A stretch of 64,000 bases of DNA from Massilia phyllostachyos (GTDB lineage: Bacteria; Pseudomonadota; Gammaproteobacteria; Burkholderiales; Burkholderiaceae_D): positions 62,001 to 126,000 of the forward strand of contig NZ_JAJNOC010000010.1 in assembly GCF_021044825.1 (NCBI RefSeq), given 5' to 3'. Each line of letters starts with the position of its first letter. The first letter of the stretch is position 1. The position numbers were made by a program, and so were the translations under genes. The notes beneath the pieces are model-generated. The model made no database searches and was not told the DNA's origin. It worked only from the letters and a program-made list of their open reading frames with translations. Shown here piece by piece: positions 33,239-40,846 of the stretch.

Positions 33239-34705
33239 TTACTCGACCCAGGCGAAGCCATCGCGCGCCAGCAGCGCGAACGACTCCGCCGGACCCCAGG
33301 AACCCGCCGCATACGGATGCGGCTTCTCGCCCAGCGTCCCCCAGCCCTCGATGATCGGATCCGCCCAGGCCCAGGCCGCTTCCAACTCGTCGCGGCGCAT
33401 GAAGTGGGTCAGGCGGCCGCGCACCACATCGATCAGCAGGCGCTCGTAGGCTTCGGCGCGGCGCTGTTGGAATGCCGATTGCAGGTCGAGGTTCAGCGCC
33501 ACCTGCTGCATCTGCATGCCGCTGCCCGGCTGCTTGGCCATCAGCTGCAGCTTGATCGCTTCTTCCGGCTGCAGTTCGATCACCAGGCGGTTGGCGACGC
33601 CGCCCGGCTGGTCGGGGAACAGGGGGAAAGGCGGGTTGGCGAATTCGATCACGATCTTCGAGGAACGGCGCGCCATGCGCTTGCCGGTGCGCAGGTAGAA
33701 CGGGACCTTGGACCAGCGCCAGGTATCAACGTGGGCGCGCAGGGCGACGAAGGTTTCGGTCTTGCTGTCCTGCGGAACGTTCTTCTCTTCCAGGTAGCCG
33801 GGCACTTCGTGGTTCGCGCTGGCGCCGTGGACATACTGCCCGCGCACCGTGTCGCGTGCGATGTCGGCGAGGCCGAAGCGGCGCAGCGAGCGGATCACCT
33901 TCAGTTTCTCGTCGCGCACCGCATCCGGCGACAGCGAGGTCGGCGGTTCCATGGCGACGATGCACAGCAGCTGCAGTAAGTGGTTCTGCACCATGTCGCG
34001 CATCGCGCCGGTGCCGTCGTAGAAGCCGGCGCGGCTGCCGACGCCGACTTCCTCGGCCACCGTGATCTGCACGCTCGAGATGTTCGGGGCGCGCCACAGC
34101 GGTTCCAGGATCGAGTTACCGAAGCGCAGCACCATCAGGTTCTGCACGGTTTCCTTGCCCAGGTAGTGGTCGATGCGGTAGATCTGCGATTCGGCGAAGT
34201 GCTTGCCGACCGCCTCGTTGATCTCGATCGCGGAATCGAGGTCGTGTCCGAGCGGCTTTTCCAGCACCACGCGCGCGTTGGCGTCGACCAGGTTCGATGC
34301 CGCCAGCTTGTCGCAGATGGTGGTGAACAGGGCCGGCGCGGTCGACAGGTAGAACACGCGCTGGTGGCCGGGCTGTGAGGCGCGGGCCAGGGCGCTGAAG
34401 TCGGGGGCGGCCTGGACATCCAGGCGCACGTACTCGAGCAGCGCCAGGAAACCGTCCCAGGTCTTCTCGTTGAAGTTGGCGCTGGCGATGAAGGAGCGCG
34501 AGTGCTCTTCGACGTGGGCGAGGTAGGCCTTGCGGTCGAAATCCTGGCGGCCGGTCGAGATGATGCGGGTCGCGGCGGGCAGGTTGCCGTGCAGGTAGGC
34601 CATGTACAGCGCGGGCAGCAGCTTGCGCATGGCCAGGTCGCCCATGCCGCCGAAGATGATCATGTCGAGGGGAAGACCGGTGTCGGTGTCTGTCGAAGAA
34701 GTCAT
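33239..34705 (-). CDS. zwf: Glucose-6-phosphate 1-dehydrogenase
   Basis: 488 aa from ATG 34705 (MTSSTDTDTGLPLD). NADP-binding motif MIIFGGMGDLAMRKLLPALY near residues 15-35, active-site motif RIDHYLGKETVQN, VLEKPLGHDLDSA, and the C-terminal WADPIIEGW common to Zwf. It oxidises glucose 6-phosphate to 6-phosphogluconolactone, generating NADPH, in the cytoplasm. Pgl, edd and eda are not adjacent, so the gene stands alone. The upstream stretch to the insertion sequence is non-coding. Confidence 0.95.
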   Translation of the reverse strand: MTSSTDTDTGLPLDMIIFGGMGDLAMRKLLPALYMAYLHGNLPAATRIISTGRQDFDRKAYLAHVEEHSRSFIASANFNEKTWDGFLALLEYVRLDVQAAPDFSALARASQPGHQRVFYLSTAPALFTTICDKLAASNLVDANARVVLEKPLGHDLDSAIEINEAVGKHFAESQIYRIDHYLGKETVQNLMVLRFGNSILEPLWRAPNISSVQITVAEEVGVGSRAGFYDGTGAMRDMVQNHLLQLLCIVAMEPPTSLSPDAVRDEKLKVIRSLRRFGLADIARDTVRGQYVHGASANHEVPGYLEEKNVPQDSKTETFVALRAHVDTWRWSKVPFYLRTGKRMARRSSKIVIEFANPPFPLFPDQPGGVANRLVIELQPEEAIKLQLMAKQPGSGMQMQQVALNLDLQSAFQQRRAEAYERLLIDVVRGRLTHFMRRDELEAAWAWADPIIEGWGTLGEKPHPYAAGSWGPAESFALLARDGFAWVE

Positions 34706-35132
34706 GTTGTTGGCCAAATTAGTGTTAACGAAGTTCTGTGCTGCCGGCACGTGAGTGCGCAGCGCGGGATGGGTGCACCGCTGCACTGTGTCTACGGTAG
34801 CAGAATGACAGCAACTGCGCTCGCGGCGTCCCGGCTTGTGGCCGGCAGGGGTGGCCCGGATGGGGCTGACACGCGCGCTGGGTTGCATAGCTTACATGCT
34901 GGGCAACAATTAGGAAATGACAATTTATGGATGAGTGGGGGCGATGGCCGCTGAGGTCGAGTCTGTTCAGCGGCTGGTTGGACGCGCGGTCGGCGCATAT
35001 GCCACGTGCTGACCGTCGTCCCAAGTAGGGCCGACCACCCTGCGGCGAAAGCAAATAATATTTGCATGGCAGGATCCACACAGAAATATCGTTTGCATCG
35101 TAGGGTGGGCGGCTGGGCCGGACGATGCGATA
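34706..35132. other. Intergenic region between zwf and the insertion sequence
   Basis: 427 bp with no convincing gene. The zwf leader and promoter should be at its left end, but I see no clear -35/-10 pair. It contains a palindrome GCAAATAATATTTGC (35051-35065) and, at 35100-35113, GTAGGGTGGGCGGC, one of the dispersed palindrome arms. Confidence 0.5.
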
Positions 35133-36208
35133 GGCTGTGTTCGCGTTAGTTATGTATTCGCAGCCGCCTTCACTGAACTTGTCGTACCGCAGCACATAGC
35201 CACTGCGCTGGTGTACGCAACACTTGCGCATCCAGTAATCGCTGCCACCCGGAATAGTTCGCCAGGTAGCGGCTGGCCACGCCCTTGAAGCGCACCAGCC
35301 AGTTCTTGAAGCGGCTGTGCCAGCCATTCACGTTCTGGATGTGGATCGCACCGCGTGCGCGCCGGCCCGCCCGCACGTTGACGGATTCGTGCATGATTCC
35401 GGCGCCAAGGGCAAACCGGACGTAAGCCGCAGCGCCATCGCTGATGAGCAGCCCGTCGCCGGGCAGCACCGGCTGCAGGCAGTTATGTAATTGCGCAGCG
35501 GTCACTGGACCACGTCCGGTGTGAAAATCCAGCGTCATGCCGATGCGGTCACGCGCCACCAGCAGGCAATCGTGCTCGCGGTTGATGCCGCGCCGCCGGG
35601 CGGCGCCACCACGCTTGCGCGGCGGGCGCGACAAGGTGCGCGAACCCTTCTGCGATTCGAGGCGGTAGGTTTCGTCGGCCTCTATGATTCCCGTCAATGC
35701 TGCGGGCCGGTGCCGGGCGGCCCCCGGCGCGAATCGGTGGCGCCAGCGAAAACTTGTCGTGCGATGCACGCCGGTAACGAGCGCCGCGTCGCGTACGGTG
35801 CGTGATTCCAGCAAGCACTTGATATAAGGCAGCCAGCACTCGCGCTTGCGCAGCCGGGCCAACGGCGTGCCGGTCAGCGCATTGAAGGAGCGGCGACAAC
35901 CCAGGCAGCGATAACGCTGCAGGCCGCTGGCGAAGCCGGAGCGGTGCAAGCGCGCGCAAGCACAATGCGGACAGGGCCGGCCTGCCGCGGCCGCTTCGAT
36001 GAGCGCGAGGCACTCGGCCGGGTCGCGGATGCTGTCGAGCCAGTCGCGCAGCCGGGCCAGATCAGTGCTGGACAATGGCGCGGCCGTCAAGAGGGCTAGC
36101 AATTCGTCGAAGCTCGGGCTTTGCATCGTCACTCCAGATGAGTTAACTCGACGATGCGTAAGACTTCGGCAACGCGATTTGGTTCACCCAACGATCGCGA
36201 ACACAGCC
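35133..36208. mobile_element. Complete IS1595-type insertion sequence (1076 bp)
   Basis: 13-bp terminal inverted repeats match perfectly: GGCTGTGTTCGCG (35133-35145) and CGCGAACACAGCC (36196-36208). Flanking 8-bp target duplication is ATGCGATA on the left (35125-35132) and ATGTGATA on the right (36209-36216), one mismatch. One intact transposase gene lies inside. An 8-bp duplication is the known behaviour of the IS1595 family. Confidence 0.9.
35170..36126 (-). CDS. IS1595-family transposase
   Basis: 318 aa from ATG 36126, which follows GGAG; a GTG at 36132 is the alternative. The N-terminal region has a zinc ribbon, CPHC and later CLGC (around residues 50-75). The ISXO2-like catalytic core follows: GIIEADETYRLES (first Asp), GDGLLISDGAAAYVRFA (second Asp), and NVNGWHSRFKNWLVRFKGVA with the Asn/Lys pattern of IS1595 members. 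The frame is intact and the ends of the element are present, so it may be active. The N-terminal 50 residues (FDELLALLTAAPLSSTDLAR) are helical. Confidence 0.92.
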   Translation of the reverse strand: MQSPSFDELLALLTAAPLSSTDLARLRDWLDSIRDPAECLALIEAAAAGRPCPHCACARLHRSGFASGLQRYRCLGCRRSFNALTGTPLARLRKRECWLPYIKCLLESRTVRDAALVTGVHRTTSFRWRHRFAPGAARHRPAALTGIIEADETYRLESQKGSRTLSRPPRKRGGAARRRGINREHDCLLVARDRIGMTLDFHTGRGPVTAAQLHNCLQPVLPGDGLLISDGAAAYVRFALGAGIMHESVNVRAGRRARGAIHIQNVNGWHSRFKNWLVRFKGVASRYLANYSGWQRLLDAQVLRTPAQWLCAAVRQVQ

Positions 36209-36436
36209 ATGTGATACGTGGCAGGCAGTAGCGCCGCCCACGCGGTCAGCCGGTCGAGGCAGGCGAGCGGATTGCAGCACCGTGTTTTGACCGCGTCGGC
36301 GGCGCCAACATGGCGACCGTTCGAAGCGCCAGGTGGAGCCGCCCACCCTACGCATGGGCTTGTCATTTGCACGCAGGCGCGCCATGCGGAATATCGTTTC
36401 CCTTATACTCGCCGCATCCAAACTGCCGAGCCCGCC
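36209..36436. other. Intergenic region right of the insertion sequence
   Basis: 228 bp without a gene. GCCGCCCACCCTAC (36338-36351) mirrors the GTAGGGTGGGCGGC on the other side of the insertion sequence (35100-35113), so the element landed inside a segment bounded by these arms. Confidence 0.6.
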
Positions 36437-37558
36437 ATGCGTCTTCCCCTCCGCGCCGCCATCCTGACGCTCACCCTGCTCGCCGCGGGCTGCTCGCACG
36501 TCAATCCCTACTACGACGCCGCCAGGCCACATCACCGGCCGGAGGGTTTCGCCAACAATTACCCATCGAACCCGGCATACTTCCGCCCGCCACAGGGTTT
36601 CTTCGCCGGTTGGGCCGCGCGCATCCGCAACTGGACCGACGACGGCAGTTCGCGCCTGCCGCTGGCGCCGATCCCGACCGTGAAGCCGGACCTGGCCTTC
36701 ATCCACGCCAACACGACCGAACCGGCCCTGACCTGGATCGGCCACGCGAGCTTCCTGTTCCAGACCGGCACCGGCGTCAACATCCTGCTCGATCCGGTGT
36801 TCGACGAGCGCGCCTCGCCGCTGGCGTTCGCCGGTCCCAAGCGCCACCAGCCGCCGGGCCTGGCGCTGACCGAGCTGCCGCGCATCGACGCCGTCCTGAT
36901 CAGCCATTCGCACTACGATCACCTGTCGGTCGACTCGCTGCGCGCGCTTTACAAGCAGTCCGGCGGCCCGCCGACCTTCTACGTGCCGCTCGGGATCGAC
37001 CTGTGGCTGGAGCGGAACGTCACCGGCGGCAAGCGTGACAACATCGTGCGCCTCGACTGGTGGGACAAGGCAAGCTTCCGCGGCCTCGACCTGCACCTGC
37101 TGCCCGTGCACCACTGGTCCGCGCGCACGCCCTGGGACCGCAACGCGACCCTGTGGGGCGCATGGGCGGTCACGCGGCCCGGCTTCAATTTCTTCTTCTC
37201 CGGCGACCTTGGCTATTCGAAGGACATCGGCGACATCGCCGCCCGCTTCGACGGCTTCGACCTGGCCGCGATCGGCATCGGCGCCTACCAGCCGGTCTGG
37301 TACCGCAACTCCCACGTCAGCCCGGACGAGGCGGTGCGCATCCACCGCGAACTGCGGGTGAAGCACAGCGTCGGCATGCACTGGGGCACCTTCCCGATGG
37401 GGCAGGAGCGCATCGACCAGGGCCCGCGCGACCTGGCCGCCGCACGCCAGGCCCAGGGCGTGCCGGAGGACGCCTTCTTCGTGCTGAAGCACGGCGAGAC
37501 CTGGCGCCCGCGGGCTGCCGGCAAGGCGCTTGACGCAAGACTTGACGCTAAGCCTTGA
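36437..37558 (+). CDS. MBL-fold hydrolase lipoprotein (NAPE-PLD/RomA-like)
   Basis: 373 aa from ATG 36437. The lipobox in LTLLAAGCSHVNPYY indicates lipid anchoring. Metal-binding motif HSHYDH is at residues 157-162 (VLISHSHYDHLSVDS). Further ligands fit VHHWSART, FSGDLGYSKD and GMHWGTFPM. The arrangement WIGHASFLFQTGTGVNILLDP is that of the NAPE-PLD/RomA group of outer-membrane or periplasmic MBL proteins. The substrate is unknown; a lipid-type phosphodiester is possible from homology. It overlaps the convergent methyltransferase gene by 11 bp. Confidence 0.82.
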   Translation: MRLPLRAAILTLTLLAAGCSHVNPYYDAARPHHRPEGFANNYPSNPAYFRPPQGFFAGWAARIRNWTDDGSSRLPLAPIPTVKPDLAFIHANTTEPALTWIGHASFLFQTGTGVNILLDPVFDERASPLAFAGPKRHQPPGLALTELPRIDAVLISHSHYDHLSVDSLRALYKQSGGPPTFYVPLGIDLWLERNVTGGKRDNIVRLDWWDKASFRGLDLHLLPVHHWSARTPWDRNATLWGAWAVTRPGFNFFFSGDLGYSKDIGDIAARFDGFDLAAIGIGAYQPVWYRNSHVSPDEAVRIHRELRVKHSVGMHWGTFPMGQERIDQGPRDLAAARQAQGVPEDAFFVLKHGETWRPRAAGKALDARLDAKP

Positions 37559-38138
37559 CCGCGCGCTTGTTGGCCTGGCTGATGGTCCAGGCATAGATCG
37601 TGCGGCCGTCGACCTCGGCGGTCTGCTCGGGCGGCCACTCCGGCCCCATGTCGAAGGCGTGCGAGACCACCCGGGTGCCGACCTTCAGCTGCTGCCACAG
37701 GCGCGGGCGCAGCTTCGCGTTCACCGTCGGCAGCAGGTACAGGGTGACGACGCTGGCCGGCGAGACGTCGGTCTCGAACAGGTCGCCGACCCGGAAGGTG
37801 GTGCGCTCCATCACCCCGGCCTTCTTCGCGTTTTCCTTCGCTTCGGCAATGCGCACCGGGTTCAGGTCGATGCCGGTGCCGCGCGCGCCGTGCACCTTGG
37901 CTGCGGTGACGACGATGCGTCCGTCCCCGCAGCCGAGGTCGTACAGCACGTCGTTCTTGCCGACCCGGCCCATCGACAGCATGCGGTCGACCACTTCCTG
38001 CGGCGTCGGGACATAGGGCACGTCGAGACGCGCGGGCTCGGCCTCCTGGGCCAGCAGGGCGCGCGCGGGGACGATGGACAGGCCGGCCGTGGCGGCGGCG
38101 GACAGCAGCAGGGTACGGCGGCGTGGATCGGTGTGCAT
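37548..38138 (-). CDS. SAM-dependent methyltransferase with signal-like N terminus
   Basis: 196 aa; AAGGAG precedes ATG 38138. The N terminus MHTDPRRRTLLLSAAATAGL is arginine-rich then hydrophobic, so export (Tat-like) or membrane anchoring is possible. The class I methyltransferase motif is VLYDLGCGDGRIVVTAAKVHGARGTGIDLNP (motifs I and II). The last part (WTISQANKRAVKA) is beta-rich and basic. A cytoplasmic role is usual, so the export-type start is odd. Substrate unknown. Confidence 0.75.
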   Translation of the reverse strand: MHTDPRRRTLLLSAAATAGLSIVPARALLAQEAEPARLDVPYVPTPQEVVDRMLSMGRVGKNDVLYDLGCGDGRIVVTAAKVHGARGTGIDLNPVRIAEAKENAKKAGVMERTTFRVGDLFETDVSPASVVTLYLLPTVNAKLRPRLWQQLKVGTRVVSHAFDMGPEWPPEQTAEVDGRTIYAWTISQANKRAVKA

Positions 38139-38185
38139 GCTCGTGCTCCTTCAGGTGGGATGGCTTGTCGGAAAGCGCGTGAGGC

Positions 38186-39670
38186 CTAGGCTTCGGCCTC
38201 GCGGCGCAGGAACAGCAGCAGCAGCGTCCCGCTCGCCAGGACGGCGACGCCGATCCAGGCGGCGTTCAGCCCGCCGAGTGACTGGCTGGTCACGTAGGAC
38301 AGGCTGGACCACAGCATCCAGGCGCAGCTGCAGGAGAACAGCAGGGGAAGCAGGGGATACAGGGGGACGCGGAAGGGCCGCGGCAGATGCGGTTCGCGCC
38401 GGCGCAGCACGAACAGCGAGACGCCGCTGAGCAGGAAGAACAGCCAGAACACCGGCGCCGTGAACTCGACCATGGCCTTGAAGCCGCTGCCGAAGGCGGT
38501 GCCGATGGCGACCAGCGCCAGCGCCGCCGCGCACTGGATGCCCATCGCCACCGCCGGCGTGCCGCGCTCGCCGTTCCACTGGCCGAGGCGCTCCAGGCGC
38601 CCCCAGTCGCGCCCCATCGCATAGCCGGTACGGGCGCCGACGATCATGGTGGCGTTGATCGAGGTCAGGGCGGAAATCGCCACCAGCACCGAGATCACCC
38701 GCTCGCCCGGGGCGCCGAATGCCATGCCCATCACGTCCGCCGCCAGCGCCTCGGAACTGGCCATGCGCTGCATGCCGAGCGTCTGCAGGCAGGCCCAGGT
38801 GACCATCAGGTAGAGCAGGGTGATGATCAGGATCGACAAGGTCAGCGCCCGCACCATGCCGGGCGCGCCGCCTCGCAGCTCGGCGCTGATATAGGCGGCC
38901 TCGTTCCAGCCGCCGTAGGTCAGCAGCACGAACACCATCGCCATGCCGAAGGAGACCGGCGCCACCGCCGCGCCCGGAGCCGGCGCGGCCGCCGGTTCGG
39001 TGAAGAAGGCCGCGGCCACCGCCAGCAGGATCAGCCCGCCGATCTCCGCCAGGGTCAGCCACATTTGCGCGCCGGCCCCGGTGCGCAGGCCGCGCAGGTT
39101 GAGCAGCGACAGGATCACGATGATCGCCGCGGCGTAGCTCGGTGCGCCCCAGCCGGGCGGCAGCATGGTCAATGGCGCGGCCTGCTGCATGTAGTCGCCG
39201 AACACGAAGGCGAGCAGGGCGATCGAGCCGGTGGTGATCACGGCAAAGCGGGCCCAGCCGAAGAGGAAGGCGGTGCCGCGGCCGTAGGCGCGGTGCAGGA
39301 AGTGATAGTCGCCGCCGGGGTGCGGATAGGCGGTGGTGAGTTCGGCATAGCACAGCGCGCCGACCAGGGAGATGAGGCCGCCCAGTACCCACATGCCGAA
39401 CATCCAGTCGGCGCTGCCGGACAGGCCGGCGACGATCGAGGGCGACTTGAAGATGCCGGCGCCGATGACGACCCCGACAATGAGGGCGATGGCCTGGCGC
39501 AGGCCGAGCAGGCGGCGCGGGGCGCTGTCGTCGCTCGCTGGCAGGAGACGTTCCACATCGGTACGTGCACTGGGGGGACGCATGACGCCGATCACATAGA
39601 AGGTGGGAACCTTTGCCGGCATGGAGCGCACCGGCCCGTGAACATCGGGTGCAAGGCCGAGTCTGTACAT
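38186..39670 (-). CDS. APC-family amino-acid/polyamine permease
   Basis: 494 aa if ATG 39670 is used, chosen because AGGG lies 7 bp upstream and a TATAAT box lies just before it; ATG 39583 (MRPPSARTDVERL) is an alternative. About 12 hydrophobic segments. APC features include GLRQAIALIVGVVIGAGIFKSPS (segment 1), CYAELTTAYPHPGGDYHFLHRAYG and LTYGGWNEAAYISAELRGG. It carries amino acids or polyamines into the cytoplasm by secondary transport. The specific substrate is unknown. Confidence 0.85.
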   Translation of the reverse strand: MYRLGLAPDVHGPVRSMPAKVPTFYVIGVMRPPSARTDVERLLPASDDSAPRRLLGLRQAIALIVGVVIGAGIFKSPSIVAGLSGSADWMFGMWVLGGLISLVGALCYAELTTAYPHPGGDYHFLHRAYGRGTAFLFGWARFAVITTGSIALLAFVFGDYMQQAAPLTMLPPGWGAPSYAAAIIVILSLLNLRGLRTGAGAQMWLTLAEIGGLILLAVAAAFFTEPAAAPAPGAAVAPVSFGMAMVFVLLTYGGWNEAAYISAELRGGAPGMVRALTLSILIITLLYLMVTWACLQTLGMQRMASSEALAADVMGMAFGAPGERVISVLVAISALTSINATMIVGARTGYAMGRDWGRLERLGQWNGERGTPAVAMGIQCAAALALVAIGTAFGSGFKAMVEFTAPVFWLFFLLSGVSLFVLRRREPHLPRPFRVPLYPLLPLLFSCSCAWMLWSSLSYVTSQSLGGLNAAWIGVAVLASGTLLLLFLRREAEA

Positions 39671-39691
39671 ACGATAGCCCTGCGGCGACCG

Positions 39692-39697
39692 ATTATA
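39692..39697 (-). promoter_or_regulatory. -10 box of the APC permease gene
   Basis: TATAAT on the minus strand (39692-39697), 22 bp before the chosen ATG. No clear -35 partner. Confidence 0.45.
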
Positions 39698-39774
39698 GGC
39701 AAGCGCCCGGGGGCGTGGCGCGCGGCTGAAACTGCGTGCGATGTGGTGCCAATGGGCTATGTAAGGGTGAAACG

Positions 39775-40677
39775 CTAGCCCAGCAGGAAAGGCAGCGCCC
39801 GAGCCAGCAAGGCATCCGGCGCCTCTTCCGGAATGTAATGGCCACAGGGCAGCGGCTCGCCCTCGACCCTCGATGCGAGCCGGCGCCACTCCCGCATGGG
39901 ATCGAAGCAGCGCGCCACCACGCCGTCCGCACCCCACAGCACCAGCAGCGGCGTGTCGAGCAGGCGCCCGCTGTCGCGATCGACCCGGTCGTGTTCCAGG
40001 TCGATCCCGGCCGCCGCCCGATAGTCCTCGCAGATGCCGCGCGCCGTGCCCGGCAGCGCCAGGCAGCGCGCATATTCCGCCAGCGCGCGCGGGTCGAACG
40101 GCGCCAGTCCCGCGCTGCGCCGGCCCATCACGTCACGCACATAGGCCTGCGGATCGGCCTCGATCAGGCGTTCGGGCAGCGGCGCCGGCTGGACCAGGAA
40201 GAACCAGTGCCAGTAGGCGCGCGCGAACGCCTCGCCGGTCTGCTCGTACATGGCGAGCGTGGGCGCGATGTCGAGCAGTACCGCCCGTTCCACGGCTTGC
40301 GGATGATCGGCCAGCAGCCGGTGCGCAACGCGCGCGCCGCGGTCGTGCGCCATCACGGCGAAGCGTCCGAAGCCCAGGTGCGCCATCACGCTCTCCATGT
40401 CGGCGGCCATCGCGCGCTTGCTGTAGTTGGCATGCCCCGGCTCGGCCGGCGGCTTGGACGAGTCGCCGTAGCCGCGCAGGTCGCAGGCCACCACGGTGAA
40501 GCGCTCCGCCAGGCGCGGCGCCACCTTGTGCCAGATGGCGTGGGTCTGCGGATGACCGTGCAGCAGCAGGAGCGGCGGCCCGGAGCCGCCGGTCACGCCG
40601 GCGATCGTCGCGCCATCCGTGTCGATCGTGAAGTGCTGGAAGACGGGAAACAGCGAGTCGTCCATAAACAGGTTCAT
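39775..40677 (-). CDS. Fluoroacetate/haloacetate dehalogenase-like alpha/beta-hydrolase
   Basis: 300 aa from ATG 40677; ATG 40665 is possible. The pattern matches fluoroacetate dehalogenases: HGHPQTHAIWHKV (oxyanion loop), DLRGYGDSSKP, nucleophile Asp112 in MAHDRGARVAHR with Arg113 and Arg116, Asp136 in LLDIAPTLAMYE, His157-Trp158 in AYWHWFFLVQPAPLPERL (halide pocket), and a C-terminal His in LPCGHYIPEEAPD. These residues set the carbon-fluorine-cleaving family apart from ordinary epoxide hydrolases. The natural substrate in this organism is unknown. It is divergent from the TonB-dependent receptor. Confidence 0.8.
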   Translation of the reverse strand: MNLFMDDSLFPVFQHFTIDTDGATIAGVTGGSGPPLLLLHGHPQTHAIWHKVAPRLAERFTVVACDLRGYGDSSKPPAEPGHANYSKRAMAADMESVMAHLGFGRFAVMAHDRGARVAHRLLADHPQAVERAVLLDIAPTLAMYEQTGEAFARAYWHWFFLVQPAPLPERLIEADPQAYVRDVMGRRSAGLAPFDPRALAEYARCLALPGTARGICEDYRAAAGIDLEHDRVDRDSGRLLDTPLLVLWGADGVVARCFDPMREWRRLASRVEGEPLPCGHYIPEEAPDALLARALPFLLG

Positions 40678-40779
40678 CGAATAGGAAAGCGCCAGTGTAG
40701 CAGTCCCCGACAGCTCATCCTTACAGCAGCCTGACGCACGCAACCCTGTTGTAAAGACGCTAGACAAAGAATTTCCGAA

Positions 40780-40803
40780 TTGACATCGTTTGTAGTGCGC
40801 AGC
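40780..40803 (+). promoter_or_regulatory. Possible promoter of the TonB-dependent receptor gene
   Basis: TTGACA at 40780-40785 in the AT-richer gap upstream of ATG 40847. The -10 box is weak (CAGTAT at 17-bp spacing). Confidence 0.35.
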
Positions 40804-40846
40804 AGTATCGATTTGCGCCACCTTCCCAGCCGACCACAAGGAACCC

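Noticed and set aside
34880-34930. Possible rightward promoter (TTGCAT ... ACAATT) in the zwf-IS gap
   Set aside because: Weak -10 match and no gene downstream in that orientation.
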